Positions 34,576-44,306 are shown, numbered from the stretch's first letter. The stretch: 64,000 nt of DNA from Actinomadura nitritigenes (GCF_017573545.1 NZ_JAGEOK010000037.1:38403-102402), one strand, 5' to 3'. Notes: generated from the letters alone by a model not told the origin. Numbers and translations: made by a program.

Positions 34576-36476
34576 CGCCGCTCCCGGTCGGAGCCGGAGC
34601 CGGAGCGGTAGACACCGCGGTGCAGGCGGCGCGTCCGGCCTTCGCGGGTGGCTTGGGCCAGTGCGTGGCTGAAGCGCCCGGGGCCCCAAGTCCGCGCGCC
34701 GACGCGTTCGGCCAGCTCATCCTTGGAGCACGTCCCTCGCTTCTCGACCGTCTGGGCGATGTCGTCGATCTCGCGGTCGAGTTCCTGGTTCGAAACCGCG
34801 TTCCACCGGCTGGCCGTCCCAGCGTTTCCGATCATGCCCGGGGAGTAGGAGGAGGACCGTGCGGGGCCGGGGCGCAGACGCCGCAGGCCCGCGGTCTCGC
34901 GGTCATGGTTGCGGCTGCTCCGCTCTCGGACCCGCAGGTCTCGCTCGTCGGCTCGTCTCCTGTCCTCCGGGGACAGGTCTCGCTCCCGTTCGGCGCGCCG
35001 CAGAGCCTGCTGCTCGGCCGGCTCCCGGTCGGCCTCCTCCGCGGTCAGCGGGCGTGCGATGTTCTCCAGCGACTGCTGCTCCGCACGCACCCCGAAGATC
35101 AACTCGGCCACGCCGCCCATCACCATGGCCACAGCTCCGATGAGGAATCCGAGTGCGAGCAGGCCGGTTCGGCCGCTGTGGATGAACTGTCCGAACAGCG
35201 CCGGTCCGGTGATGCCGCCGACCGCGGTGCCGACGGCGTAGAACAGCGCGATGGCCAGGGCCCTGGTCTCCATGGGAAAGATCTCACTGACCGTCAGGTA
35301 TGCCGAACTCGCTCCGGCCGAGGCGACGAAGAAGCTCAGGCACACCAGCACGATGAACGTTGTCGCGGTGAGCGCGTGGATGAGCAGAAGCGCGGCGGTC
35401 AGGCCGATGAGGACCGCGGACCCGAGATACGTGGCGGTGATCATCGGTTTGCGGCCGACGGTGTCGAACAAACGCCCCAGCGTCAGTGGCCCGAGCAGGT
35501 TGCCGAGCGCGAAGGCCGCCATGAAGTAGGGGACGGTGCCGGACCCCACGTTGAAGAAGCCGCTCAGAATCGTGCCGAGATCGAAGGTGACGGCGTTGTA
35601 CATGAACGCTTGCCCCACGAACAGCGCCAGGCCGAGCACGGTGCGGTTCGGGTAGCGAGCTAGCGTCACCCGGGCGATCTCTCGGAAGCTGATCGCCCGG
35701 CGCTGCCGTACCGTGATGCTCTCCCCCGGCGGCCGCAGGGGCCGGCGGGTTTCCGCTGCGACCTCCGCCTCGATGCCGTCCACGATCCGCTCGGCCTCCT
35801 TTTCGCGGCCGTGGATGAACAGCCAGCGGGGGCTCTCGGGGACGTTGCGGCGCACGACCATGATCGCCAGGCCGAGGATCCCGCCGATCCCGAAGGCGAG
35901 CCGCCAACCGAGGTCGGGGGCGAGCAGGGCGGTGTTGAGCAGCACTACGGTGCCCAGACTCCCGATCGCCGCGCCCAGCCAGTAGCTGCCGTTGATGGCG
36001 AGGTCGACCTGGCCGCGGTTGCGGGCTGGGATCAGTTCGTCGATGGCGGAGTTGATCGCAGCGTACTCCCCGCCGATGCCCGCTCCGGTGAGGAACCGGA
36101 ACAGGAACAGATACCACGCGTCGGTGGCGAAGGCGGTCGCGACGGTCGCGACGAGATACAGCCCGAGTGTGGCTATGAACAGCTTCTTGCGGCCCAGCCG
36201 GTCGGTGAGCTGTCCGAATAGCAGGGCGCCCAGGCACGCGCCGGTGACGTAAAGGGCGGCCGCGGTGCCGATGTCGGCGCTGGTGACATCGATGCCGCTG
36301 TCCGATTGGGTCATCCGGGCGGCGATGGCGCCCACGACGGTGACCTCCAGCCCGTCCAGGATCCAGACGGTGCCGAGGCCGATGACGATTCGCCAGTGAA
36401 AGCGGGACCAGGGCAGCCGGTCCAGCCGTGCGGGGATCCGCGTACGGATCGTGCCTGGCTCGGCGGCGTCGCTCAT
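34572..36476 (-). CDS. MFS transporter with C-terminal winged-helix-like tail
   Basis: The 634-residue protein starts with a 12-helix major facilitator of the sugar/metabolite-proton symporter type (about residues 25-475), including GQLTDRLGRKKLF and ESPRWLF motifs. After a long charged linker (about 480-560, rich in Arg and Glu) comes a compact domain near residues 570-625: LDREIDDIAQTVEKRGTCSK, DELAERVGARTWGPGRFSHA, then EGRTRRLHRGVY. This reads as a small winged helix like those in AbiEi-type and actinobacterial HTH proteins. A transporter joined to a possible DNA- or protein-binding domain is unusual. It is divergent from DUF2267. Confidence 0.8.
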   Translation of the reverse strand: MSDAAEPGTIRTRIPARLDRLPWSRFHWRIVIGLGTVWILDGLEVTVVGAIAARMTQSDSGIDVTSADIGTAAALYVTGACLGALLFGQLTDRLGRKKLFIATLGLYLVATVATAFATDAWYLFLFRFLTGAGIGGEYAAINSAIDELIPARNRGQVDLAINGSYWLGAAIGSLGTVVLLNTALLAPDLGWRLAFGIGGILGLAIMVVRRNVPESPRWLFIHGREKEAERIVDGIEAEVAAETRRPLRPPGESITVRQRRAISFREIARVTLARYPNRTVLGLALFVGQAFMYNAVTFDLGTILSGFFNVGSGTVPYFMAAFALGNLLGPLTLGRLFDTVGRKPMITATYLGSAVLIGLTAALLLIHALTATTFIVLVCLSFFVASAGASSAYLTVSEIFPMETRALAIALFYAVGTAVGGITGPALFGQFIHSGRTGLLALGFLIGAVAMVMGGVAELIFGVRAEQQSLENIARPLTAEEADREPAEQQALRRAERERDLSPEDRRRADERDLRVRERSSRNHDRETAGLRRLRPGPARSSSYSPGMIGNAGTASRWNAVSNQELDREIDDIAQTVEKRGTCSKDELAERVGARTWGPGRFSHALAQATREGRTRRLHRGVYRSGSGSDRERR

Positions 36477-36581
36477 GATCTCAACCTCCCTCGGTGTGCG
36501 AGACCACTACGCACAGCATCTTTTGCCGTTGTCGGATGAGATGACATCACCCACAGCAGGTGAATGGACATATCGACACAA

Positions 36582-36600
36582 ATCATCCCTAGGGGGTGAT
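36582..36600. promoter_or_regulatory. Palindrome between MFS and DUF2267 genes
   Basis: ATCATCCCTAGGGGGTGAT is an inverted repeat with seven of nine pairs matching, in the 215-bp divergent promoter region. A second half, CATCACCC, lies at 36545. It is a possible operator for either gene. Confidence 0.35.
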
Positions 36601-36692
36601 GGGAGGTCACCCTTCACCGACGACCATCGAAAGCATCGGGTTGCCCGGCTGATCTGGGCAACGATCCGCGTCCACCCCGAGAGGCGGCAGTG

Positions 36693-37124
36693 ATGAACGA
36701 ATGGCGATTCAGCACCTTCGACAAGACGCTGGACAAGACCAACCGGGTGCTGAAGGAGATCGAGTCGGCATACGGGTGGCCCAAAGAGCGACGGAATCAG
36801 TCCTATGAGGTCCTGCGAGTGGTGTTGCACACGCTGCGGGACCGGCTCACGATAGATGAGGCGGCGCAACTGGGCGCTCAACTCCCACTGCTGATCCGCG
36901 GCGTGTACTACGAAGGCTGGGACCCCAGCCGCGTGCCGCAGAAGATGGACCGCGAGGAGTTCTTGCAGCGGGTCCGGGAGAATGTCCGGTACCGGATCGA
37001 GGGCGGCACCGAGCACCTGGTCCGGGTGGTCCTGCAGGCGCTCAGGCACTATGTCAGCGAAGGCGAGTGGGCGGATGTGCGGTCTAGCGTGCCTGCCGAT
37101 GTCCGGGCAGTGATTCCCGCCTAG
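36693..37124 (+). CDS. DUF2267 family protein
   Basis: The 143-residue protein matches DUF2267: FDKTLDKTNRVLKEIESAYG, RRNQSYEVLRVVLHTLRDRL, LGAQLPLLIRGVYYEGWDPS and a second copy-like helix pair DREEFLQRVRENVRYRIEGG. The fold is an all-alpha repeat; function is unknown, but the gene recurs in actinobacterial stress clusters with Hsp20 and thioredoxin. ATG 36693 is chosen with site GAGAGGCGG; a GTG three bases upstream is possible. Confidence 0.88.
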   Translation: MNEWRFSTFDKTLDKTNRVLKEIESAYGWPKERRNQSYEVLRVVLHTLRDRLTIDEAAQLGAQLPLLIRGVYYEGWDPSRVPQKMDREEFLQRVRENVRYRIEGGTEHLVRVVLQALRHYVSEGEWADVRSSVPADVRAVIPA

Positions 37125-37147
37125 GCCGACGCCGGTCGTCGCGGCGA

Positions 37148-39958
37148 TCACAGCGGTGGCTCGTCTTTGGATTCGGCCACCAGTCGCGTGAGTTCGACGC
37201 GCGAGCCGATGCCGAGCTTGCGGTACACCTGCCGCAGGTGAAAGGCGACGGTGTGCACGCTGATGAACAGTCGATCGGCGATGCGCTGATTGGTCAGTCC
37301 CTGTGCGACGAGCAGGGAAACCCGCTGCTCGGTCCCGGTGAGTCCCGCCCAGCCGCTGGCGGGCCGCTTGCGGTTTTCCCAATGGCGGCGGCGCTCGCCC
37401 AACTGGCGGAGCCTGCTGCGCACTCGGGCGGTCTCTCGGGCCGCCCCGGCGGCCCGATACTGCGACAGCGCCGCATCGAGCGCCTGCACTGTCTGCTCGC
37501 GTTGATCGCCTTGATGTTGCAGCAGCAACGCCAAGTCTTCACTGGCCAAGGCACGCGCCCACGCATCGGTGTGTCCGCTGGCGGCGGCACGCAGGGCCTC
37601 GGGGTCTGCGTGCAGGACACCGCGGGCGTGTTGGGCTGCGGTCGACACGCTGGGCACGGTGGGGTTGAGTCGGGCGATATCAACGGCGGCCGCGACGATC
37701 CGTTCAGCCCCTGAGGCCTCACCGGCCGCTAATGCGGTCCGTGTCAGCCATGCCGGTGTGGCGGGGCCGCTGAGAAGCAACCGATTGTAGTCCTGCGGAC
37801 TGTCGAACAGGTCGCTCAGCGCTGTAACGGCGGCTTGTGGACCCTCGAGGGCTTCGGCTACCTGCGCCGCGACCAGGTCTGGGAGACCGAGGTCATGTGG
37901 AGGGCGTTCGGCCGCCCGGCGATTTTCTGCCAAGGCCGCCGCCGCATGTTCCAGGTCACCGTGGTGCAGCGCGGCGGCCGACAGTGCGCAGCTCGCGGCC
38001 GCCGCCAGGAGATGGGCGCCTGCCGCGGTGGCCTCATCGAGTCCGGTTCTCGCCTCCGCGATCGCCTCCTCCGGTTGTCCCTCTGCCAGGTGCAGCCAAG
38101 ACCGCAGGATCGTCAGGCCCGGCGACCACGCCGCCGGGCTGCTCCTGCCGAGGCCTCCGGTCACCGTTTCCATCGCCTGTCGGGCTTCATCAAGCCGCCG
38201 CAACTGCACCAGCCTCATGGCGAGGATCATGCTGGGATGTGGCTGACCGGCGTCGAGCGTGGCGCCCAGCGTCCTTTTTGCGGCCTCCTCCATCAGGTCG
38301 AGAGCGGTCGTCAGGCGCGCCGCGTCCCAGGCGTCCTGCGCGAGCAGGATGAGCGCCGCGATTGTCAGAGGCCGGCTGGAGGACTCGTCGCCGTCGATGA
38401 TCTGTTGCGCCCGCTCCCGCAGATCGGTGTTCCCGCCCCGGGGGGTTCCAGCTTGCAGGAGGGCGAGCTCGGCACGCTGGCGCAATTCCTCGGGCAACCC
38501 CGCGACGTCGAGGGCGGCACGGGCCGTCTCCGCCGCCCTGCTCGTCTGGCCCATGAGTATCAGAGCGAGCGCCTGGATGATCATTATCTCGGCGGCGCTG
38601 GTGCCGGTCGCGTTGCCGCACAGCGCCGCATCCGCGAGCTTCACCGCCTCGGCCGGCCGGCCGGCGGCCAAGAGCGCATGCAGAACCGCTAGTACCCGCG
38701 GGATGTGCAACGGGTCGGTGGGGTCGGTGAGTTCGAGAGCGCGTCCTGCGATGTCGACGGTGATGCGTGAGGCGCAGGCGGACATACGGGCTGCGGCTTC
38801 GTCCAGGCCCGCCAGGGCATGGGGGTCGCCCGAACTCGCACCGCTCATCAGGAGAGCAGCCGCCGTCGTGGTCCGGGCCCCGCGCTCCAGCAGCAGCCAC
38901 GCGATCTGCACCTGCAGGGACCGGCGGACGGGGGCGGGGATGCTAGCCGCGACGATCCGGCGGACGAGGGCATGCCGGAAGGCCAGATCGTCCCCGCGGG
39001 CCTCCAGGAGGCCGGCCGCGACCGCTGTCTCCAGCGCGGGCAGGAGTTCTGCTGGGGTGATTCGGAGGAGTTCGGCGGCGTCCCGGGGGTGGAAGGTGGC
39101 GCCGACGACGGCCGTGACCTCGAGAAGATGCCGGGTGCCGGAGTCCACGGCATCGAGCCGCTGCTTCACCAGCAACCGGAGTCGTTCCGGGAGACGGGAG
39201 CTGGTCAGGCATGCGCGTCCCTCATTCATCACGAGGCTGCCCTCCTCGCGTAGTCCTTTCAGCAGCTGAACGACCAGCGAGGGGTTCCCGCCGGCCTGTC
39301 CGACCAAGGCGCGGAGGGCCCGGTCCGGTTGCGCGCCGACCGTGTCGATGCACAGCCCGAGGGCCGCCTCATCGTCCAAGGGCGGCAACGTCATCTGGGT
39401 CGCGCCCGTCGCTCTCAGCAGGGTGAACAACTGGTCCAAGGCGCGCCCGCCCGCTGCGCAACGGCGGGCCAGGATCCAGCACACGGGCGACGCCGCCAAT
39501 TGCGCCGGCAGAACCCGGAGCGCGCTGATCAAGGCGGAATCGGCCCACTGCAGATCGTCCAGCACTATCAGAATTCTGGTGGAGCGGGCCTTGGCTTCCA
39601 CCGCGGCGCGCAACTGTTCGACCTGCCAAGCCTGACGCCCGGATTCGGCGGTTGTCTCGCCAACATCCACGATCCCGGTCAGAGCCGACACAAGCGGCTC
39701 CATCGGCGTCGGCGGCCCAAGCTCGACAGTGTGACCAGCGGCCACGAAGTGTCCGTTGCGCGCAGCCACCTGGCAGGACTCGGCTAGAAAATGGGTACGC
39801 CCGATTCCCATCTCTCCCTCGACGAGCAGAACCCGGGCCGCGCTCGCCGCAGGGTCGGCCGGCGCGTCGGCCCCGGCCAACAGGTCAGTGACCTGTCGGT
39901 GCTCATGGACCCGGTTCAAGGCCGTTCGCTCGGCTGGTGGCGGCTGCGGTCGGTTCAC
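37148..39958 (-). CDS. LAL-type LuxR regulator with altered Walker A
   Basis: With a GTG start at 39958 the protein has 936 residues (the frame is open 435 bp further upstream, so the start is uncertain). A STAND ATPase begins the protein, with Walker A GEMGIGRT at about residues 48-55, where the invariant Lys is Arg, and Walker B RILIVLDDLQWAD. A TPR-like middle follows. The C-terminal HTH reads WAGLTGTEQRVSLLVAQGLT and HTVAFHLRQVYRKLGIGSRV. It lies upstream of and divergent from dnaK, an obvious candidate for control of the chaperone operon, but no binding site can be shown. Confidence 0.82.
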   Translation of the reverse strand: MNRPQPPPAERTALNRVHEHRQVTDLLAGADAPADPAASAARVLLVEGEMGIGRTHFLAESCQVAARNGHFVAAGHTVELGPPTPMEPLVSALTGIVDVGETTAESGRQAWQVEQLRAAVEAKARSTRILIVLDDLQWADSALISALRVLPAQLAASPVCWILARRCAAGGRALDQLFTLLRATGATQMTLPPLDDEAALGLCIDTVGAQPDRALRALVGQAGGNPSLVVQLLKGLREEGSLVMNEGRACLTSSRLPERLRLLVKQRLDAVDSGTRHLLEVTAVVGATFHPRDAAELLRITPAELLPALETAVAAGLLEARGDDLAFRHALVRRIVAASIPAPVRRSLQVQIAWLLLERGARTTTAAALLMSGASSGDPHALAGLDEAAARMSACASRITVDIAGRALELTDPTDPLHIPRVLAVLHALLAAGRPAEAVKLADAALCGNATGTSAAEIMIIQALALILMGQTSRAAETARAALDVAGLPEELRQRAELALLQAGTPRGGNTDLRERAQQIIDGDESSSRPLTIAALILLAQDAWDAARLTTALDLMEEAAKRTLGATLDAGQPHPSMILAMRLVQLRRLDEARQAMETVTGGLGRSSPAAWSPGLTILRSWLHLAEGQPEEAIAEARTGLDEATAAGAHLLAAAASCALSAAALHHGDLEHAAAALAENRRAAERPPHDLGLPDLVAAQVAEALEGPQAAVTALSDLFDSPQDYNRLLLSGPATPAWLTRTALAAGEASGAERIVAAAVDIARLNPTVPSVSTAAQHARGVLHADPEALRAAASGHTDAWARALASEDLALLLQHQGDQREQTVQALDAALSQYRAAGAARETARVRSRLRQLGERRRHWENRKRPASGWAGLTGTEQRVSLLVAQGLTNQRIADRLFISVHTVAFHLRQVYRKLGIGSRVELTRLVAESKDEPPL

Positions 39959-40611
39959 AGGGCGGCTCTGCCCCTCATTGCAGGTGACATGCCCGTGCCG
40001 AAGATCGGCGGCCGGCCCTCTCCCCCAAAGACACCGATCTTTTACCGGCTGGCGACCGGAGCCGGCCGAAACAGGGTGCTGGCAAAGCCGGAGGCCAAGA
40101 ACGGGTTGCACGGGTTCTCCCAGCAGGGTCTGAGAAATGCGCCAGCCGGGGAGCACGGTCCGGCAGACCCGGCCGGCGCGTGGTTCAGCCGCACACCGCA
40201 TCCTCAGAACTGACAGGCCAAAGGGATCCGGCCTGCTACGGGGGCGACGATACGGCCTGGCGTCAGCTCGAGACGTCCGGCCGAGGGGAGGGACAGGCCC
40301 CTGCAGACGGTAGGAACCGGACAGCAGCAGATCGGGAGAGCGCGACGGTTCCCAGAATCCACCTACACGGTTGAAGGATGTGTCCGGCGGCACACGGCAC
40401 GAGCATCGTTAGTGATGGGTTGTCGTGTGCGTTCGGTGGCGCCGCAAAGCGCGCCACCAGGCCGCTGAGCCCACTACTTCGAGATCTGACACCTACCGTC
40501 CCACGCCGCACGCACCGCCCCGCCGGTTTCAGCCGAAAGGCGCGGGTGGCCGGAGTCTCGGCCCTGTCGAGGGGTCCGAGGCCGTTCCGCAAAGCTACGG
40601 AAGGACATGTG
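39959..40611. other. Divergent promoter region upstream of dnaK
   Basis: This 653-bp region holds no convincing gene. It contains GCACACG (40390) / CGTGTGC (40424) with inner CATC/GATG, and GGTGGCGC (40435) / GCGCCACC (40451), two inverted repeats between 155 and 220 bp before dnaK. I find no CIRCE element and no consensus HAIR box here. Confidence 0.4.
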
Positions 40612-42495
40612 ATGGCCAGAGCAGTCGGAATCGACCTGGGCACCACCAACTCGGTCATCGCGGTGACCGAGGGCGGCAAGCCCACCGTCGTCCCCAACTC
40701 CGAGGGCGCCCGGACGACCCCGTCGGTGGTGGCGTTCACCGAGCAGGGGGAACGCCTGGTCGGCCAGTTGGCGCGGCGGCAGGCGATCCTCAATCCCAAG
40801 GGCACCATCTCCTCGGCCAAGCGGTTCATCGGGCGCCGGTACGAAGAGGTCGCCAGTGAGAAGGACGCGGTCTCCTTCGACGTGACCGAGGGGCCGGACG
40901 GGACGGTCCGCTTCGACGTGCGGGGCAAGAAGTACGCCCCGGAGGAGATCTCCGCGCAGGTGCTGCGCAAGCTCGTGGAGGACGCGGGCAAGTCACTCGG
41001 CGAGAAGGTCACCGAAGCCGTGATCACGGTTCCGGCCTACTTCAACGACGCGCAGCGGCAGGCGACCACCGACGCCGGACGCATCGCCGGCTTGGAAGTG
41101 CTGCGCATCATTAACGAGCCGACGGCGGCGGCGCTCGCCTACGGCCTGGACAAGAAGTCCAACGAGACCGTGCTGGTGTTCGACCTCGGTGGGGGGACCT
41201 TCGACGTCAGCCTGCTGAACATCGGCGACGACGTGGTGGAGGTCCGCGCCACCTCCGGCGACGGCCACCTGGGCGGCGACGACTTCGACCGCCGTGTCGT
41301 CGATCACCTCGCCGAGGAGTTCCAGCGCGACAACGGCATCGATCTCCGCGCCGACCCGCAAGCGCTGCAACGGCTGTTCGAGGCGGCCGAGAAGGCCAAG
41401 ATCGAGCTGTCGAGCGTCACCCAGACCCAGATCAACCTGCCGTTCGTCACCGCCGACGCCACCGGCCCCAAGCATCTGAACACCACCCTGATGCGGTCGA
41501 CGTTCGAACAGATCACCGGTGATCTGATCGAGCGGTGCATCGGGCCGATGGAGCGGGCCATGCGCGACGCCAAAGTCACCGCCGACGACATCGACGAAGT
41601 GATCATGGTGGGCGGGGCCACCCGGATCCCGGCGGTGCAGAGCCTGGTCCGCCGCAAGACCGGCGACCGCGAGCCCAACATGACCGTCAATCCCGACGAG
41701 GTCGTCGCGCTGGGCGCGGCCATCCAGGCCGGCGTGCTCAAGGGAGAGGTCAAGGACGTCCTCCTGCTGGACGTCACTCCCCTGTCCCTGGGCGTGGAGA
41801 CCCTCGGCGGCGTGATGACCAAGGTCATCGAGCGCAACACCACGATCCCGGCGCGCCGCACCGAGACCTTCAGCACCGCCGAGGACAGCCAGAACGCCGT
41901 CGACATCGTGGTTCTGCAGGGCGAACGGGAGCGGGCGGCCGACAACCGGGTGCTGGGGCGGTTCCGGCTGGAGAACATCCGTCCCGCGCCTCGCGGGGAA
42001 CCTCAGATCGAGGTGACCTTCGACATCGACGCCAACGGCATCCTCAACGTCTCCGCGCGGGACAAGGACACCGGCGCGGAGCAGCGCATCACCATCAGCC
42101 AGAGCTCGAACCTCGATGAGAGCGAGGTCGAGCGGATGGTCGCCGATGCCGAGAGGCACCGCCAGGACGACGCCCGGCTGCGCGAGCAGGTCGACGCGCG
42201 CAACGACTTGGACGCGGCCGCCTACCAGGTCGAACGGCGACTCGAAGAGCTGGGCGACAGCGTGCCCCCGCACGAGAGGGCGCGTGCGGAGTCGCTGATC
42301 GAGGACGGTCGTCAGGCCGTCAAGGAGGAGGCGCCGCTGGAGCAGCTGCGGTCACTGACCGCCGATCTGCAGCAGGTGCTGCACGGCCTCGGCACCACCT
42401 CCGGCCCTGGCGCGGGCGGCGGCCCGCGGGAGGGCGGCCCCACGACGGGAGGATCCGACGACGATGTCATCGATGCCGAATTCACGACCGAATGA
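40612..42495 (+). CDS. dnaK: Molecular chaperone DnaK (Hsp70)
   Basis: The ATG at 40612 (site GGAAGGA) gives 627 residues with every Hsp70 hallmark: AVGIDLGTTNSVIAV, FDLGGGTFDVSLL, VMVGGATRIPAVQ and the substrate-domain segment LGVETLGGVM. It ends with a Gly-rich linker and DDDVIDAEFTTE, similar to the EEVD-like DnaK tail. It folds client proteins with DnaJ and GrpE, both encoded immediately downstream. The operon order dnaK-grpE-dnaJ is the actinobacterial order, but the linked cbpM, clpB and trx mark this as an accessory set rather than the housekeeping one. Confidence 0.97.
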   Translation: MARAVGIDLGTTNSVIAVTEGGKPTVVPNSEGARTTPSVVAFTEQGERLVGQLARRQAILNPKGTISSAKRFIGRRYEEVASEKDAVSFDVTEGPDGTVRFDVRGKKYAPEEISAQVLRKLVEDAGKSLGEKVTEAVITVPAYFNDAQRQATTDAGRIAGLEVLRIINEPTAAALAYGLDKKSNETVLVFDLGGGTFDVSLLNIGDDVVEVRATSGDGHLGGDDFDRRVVDHLAEEFQRDNGIDLRADPQALQRLFEAAEKAKIELSSVTQTQINLPFVTADATGPKHLNTTLMRSTFEQITGDLIERCIGPMERAMRDAKVTADDIDEVIMVGGATRIPAVQSLVRRKTGDREPNMTVNPDEVVALGAAIQAGVLKGEVKDVLLLDVTPLSLGVETLGGVMTKVIERNTTIPARRTETFSTAEDSQNAVDIVVLQGERERAADNRVLGRFRLENIRPAPRGEPQIEVTFDIDANGILNVSARDKDTGAEQRITISQSSNLDESEVERMVADAERHRQDDARLREQVDARNDLDAAAYQVERRLEELGDSVPPHERARAESLIEDGRQAVKEEAPLEQLRSLTADLQQVLHGLGTTSGPGAGGGPREGGPTTGGSDDDVIDAEFTTE

Positions 42496-42994
42496 CGATG
42501 CCCGGCAGCAGTCCCAGCGGCCCGAGGGGGCGGAGGATCTGGCGGCACGCGTGGCCGAGCTGGAAGCGCGCGTGGCCGAGCTCGAAGACCTGCGGCGGCG
42601 CGCCCTCGCGGACCTGGACAACACGCGTAAACGCATGGCGCGGGACCTGGAACGCGAACGCCAGGCGCAGCGGGACGAGGTGACCGTGCGATGGCTGCCG
42701 GTCGTCGACGATCTCGAACGCGCGCTGCAGCACGCCAGCGCCGACCCGGCGAGCCTCATGGAGGGCGTGCGGGGCGTGTACGACCGGGCGCTGGCGACGC
42801 TGCGCGAACTCGGCTATTCGCGCCGGGACGACATGGGAGCACGTTTCGACCCGGCCCGGCACGAAGCGGTCGCGGTCCGCACCCATACCGGCTCGCCCCC
42901 GGGCACGGTGATAGAGGTGCACAAGCCAGGCTACGGCGATGACGAGCACCAGTTGCGGCCCGCGCTGGTGTCGGTGGCGGGCAAGGATCAGTAA
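42464..42994 (+). CDS. grpE: Nucleotide exchange factor GrpE
   Basis: The 176-residue protein has a coiled-coil start (RVAELEARVAELEDLRRRAL, ADLDNTRKRMARDLER) and the beta-wing signature GARFDPARHEAVAV with GTVIEVHKPGY. The ATG at 42464 follows GGGAGG and lies 32 bp inside dnaK, so expression is translationally coupled. The long acidic N-terminal extension of housekeeping actinobacterial GrpE is missing. It promotes ADP release from DnaK. Confidence 0.93.
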   Translation: MSSMPNSRPNDDARQQSQRPEGAEDLAARVAELEARVAELEDLRRRALADLDNTRKRMARDLERERQAQRDEVTVRWLPVVDDLERALQHASADPASLMEGVRGVYDRALATLRELGYSRRDDMGARFDPARHEAVAVRTHTGSPPGTVIEVHKPGYGDDEHQLRPALVSVAGKDQ

Positions 42995-43941
42995 TGGCCG
43001 TCAGCGATCCTTATGAGGTCCTGGGCGTCCCGCGGGACGCCGATCAGGACGAGATCCAGCGCGAGTACCGGAAGCTGGCCCGTCAGTACCATCCCGATAT
43101 CAACAAGGACCCTGACGCCGAAGAGAGATTCAAGGACGTCTCGGAGGCCTACGCCATCCTTTCCGACCCCGACCAGCGCCGCCGCTACGACGCGTTCGGA
43201 CCGGACTTCCGCCAAATCCCCGAAGACGTCGACCCCGATATGTGGGCGCGCTCGCAGTCCCGCGCCAGGGCCGGTGCCCGCGCCGGAGCCGGCTACACCA
43301 CCGCGGGCGGTTTCGGCGAGGGCATCGACTTCGAGGACCTGTTCGGCGGGCTGTTCGGCGCCCGTGGGCGCGGCGGCCCGACCGGGCGCGCCGCGTCGGG
43401 CGCATGGGGCCCGGTACGGGGAGCCGATCAGGAGGCCGAGGTTCAGGTGAGCGTCGACGAGGCCTACCGCGGCGGCAAGCGCACGGTCACCCTCGACCGC
43501 CCGGACGGCCCCCGCCGGCTGGAAGTCACCATCCCGGCGGGCGTCACCGACGGCCAGCGAATCCGGCTGGCCGGACAGGGCGGCGGCGGTGACCCCGCCG
43601 GCGACCTGTACCTGATCGCGCGGATCGCACCGCATCCCCGCTACCGCGTCGAAGGCCGTGACGTGACCGCCGACCTGCCGCTGGCGCCCTGGGAGGCGGC
43701 GCTGGGCGCGACCGTGGCCTTCCGGACACCGGGCGGGGAGGCCAAGGTGAAGGTGCCCGCGGGAACCTCCAGCGGGCGGCGCTTGCGGCTGCGCGGCCGC
43801 GGCCTGCCCAACCCTCGAGGCGACCCGGGAGACCTGTACGCCGAAGCCCGCATCATGGTGCCGTCCGAGCCGTCCGAGCAGGAGCGGCGGCTATTCGAGC
43901 AGCTCGCAGAGGCATCGTCGTTCGATCCGAGGAGGGCCTGA
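42994..43941 (+). CDS. DnaJ-family co-chaperone without zinc domain (CbpA-like)
   Basis: The 315-residue protein has an N-terminal J-domain (DPYEVLGVPRDADQDEIQRE, YHPDIN with the HPD triad near residue 34). A Gly/Arg-rich region with DFEDLFGGLFGARG follows, then two C-terminal beta-sandwich domains (VTIPAGVTDGQRIRLAGQGG and VKVPAGTSSGRRLRLRGRGL). The CxxCxGxG zinc fingers are absent, so it is a class II DnaJ like CbpA. This fits the adjacent CbpM-type modulator. Its ATG overlaps the grpE stop (TAATG). Confidence 0.93.
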   Translation: MAVSDPYEVLGVPRDADQDEIQREYRKLARQYHPDINKDPDAEERFKDVSEAYAILSDPDQRRRYDAFGPDFRQIPEDVDPDMWARSQSRARAGARAGAGYTTAGGFGEGIDFEDLFGGLFGARGRGGPTGRAASGAWGPVRGADQEAEVQVSVDEAYRGGKRTVTLDRPDGPRRLEVTIPAGVTDGQRIRLAGQGGGGDPAGDLYLIARIAPHPRYRVEGRDVTADLPLAPWEAALGATVAFRTPGGEAKVKVPAGTSSGRRLRLRGRGLPNPRGDPGDLYAEARIMVPSEPSEQERRLFEQLAEASSFDPRRA

Positions 43942-44287
43942 TGGAGCAGCTGCTGCCAGGCACCGTCTACGCCATCGTGCGCACCCCGCCGTCGCGGCTG
44001 AGCCTGGAGACCTTCGCCTCCACCGCCGGCGCCCATCCCGTGCTGGTACGGCGTTTAGTGCGTCTGGGGTTGCTGGACGCCAGCGCCGATGCCTCGGGTG
44101 AGCTGTGGTTCGCCCCCGAACAACTCAGCGAGTTCGGCCGCCTCCAGCGACTGCGGGCGGGATTGTCTCTCAACTACGCGGCGCTGGGACTGGTCGTGGA
44201 GCTGCTCGACCGCATCGCGGATCTGGAGCGGGCTCTGCGCCGGGGACCGCCGCACACCACCTCTCCGCACACCACCGGAGGACGACA

Positions 44288-44306
<19 letters not shown>
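43941..44306 (+). CDS. CbpM-like/MerR-type chaperone modulator
   Basis: The 121-residue protein has a CbpM/HspR-like winged-helix start: LSLETFASTAGAHPVLVRRL, VRLGLLDASADASGELWFAP, then a helix with RLQRLRAGLSLNYAALGLVV ending in ELLDRIADLERALRR. CbpM binds and inhibits the J-domain of CbpA in Proteobacteria; related MerR proteins (HspR) repress the operon with DnaK as co-repressor. Both roles are possible here. The gene overlaps dnaJ by one base and clpB by 19 bp. Confidence 0.8.

Noticed and set aside
40380..40611. HAIR or CIRCE heat-shock operator upstream of dnaK
   Set aside because: Looked for CTTGAGT/ACTCAAG and TTAGCACTC/GAGTGCTAA on both strands; neither is present, only unrelated inverted repeats.
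40993..42273. 426-codon frame antisense to dnaK
   Set aside because: Long antisense frames are typical opposite GC-rich dnaK genes; no motif seen.
44105..44287. N-terminal extension of the clpB frame
   Set aside because: It overlaps cbpM in another frame, and the GTG at 44288 has a GGAGG site and begins the Clp N-domain.
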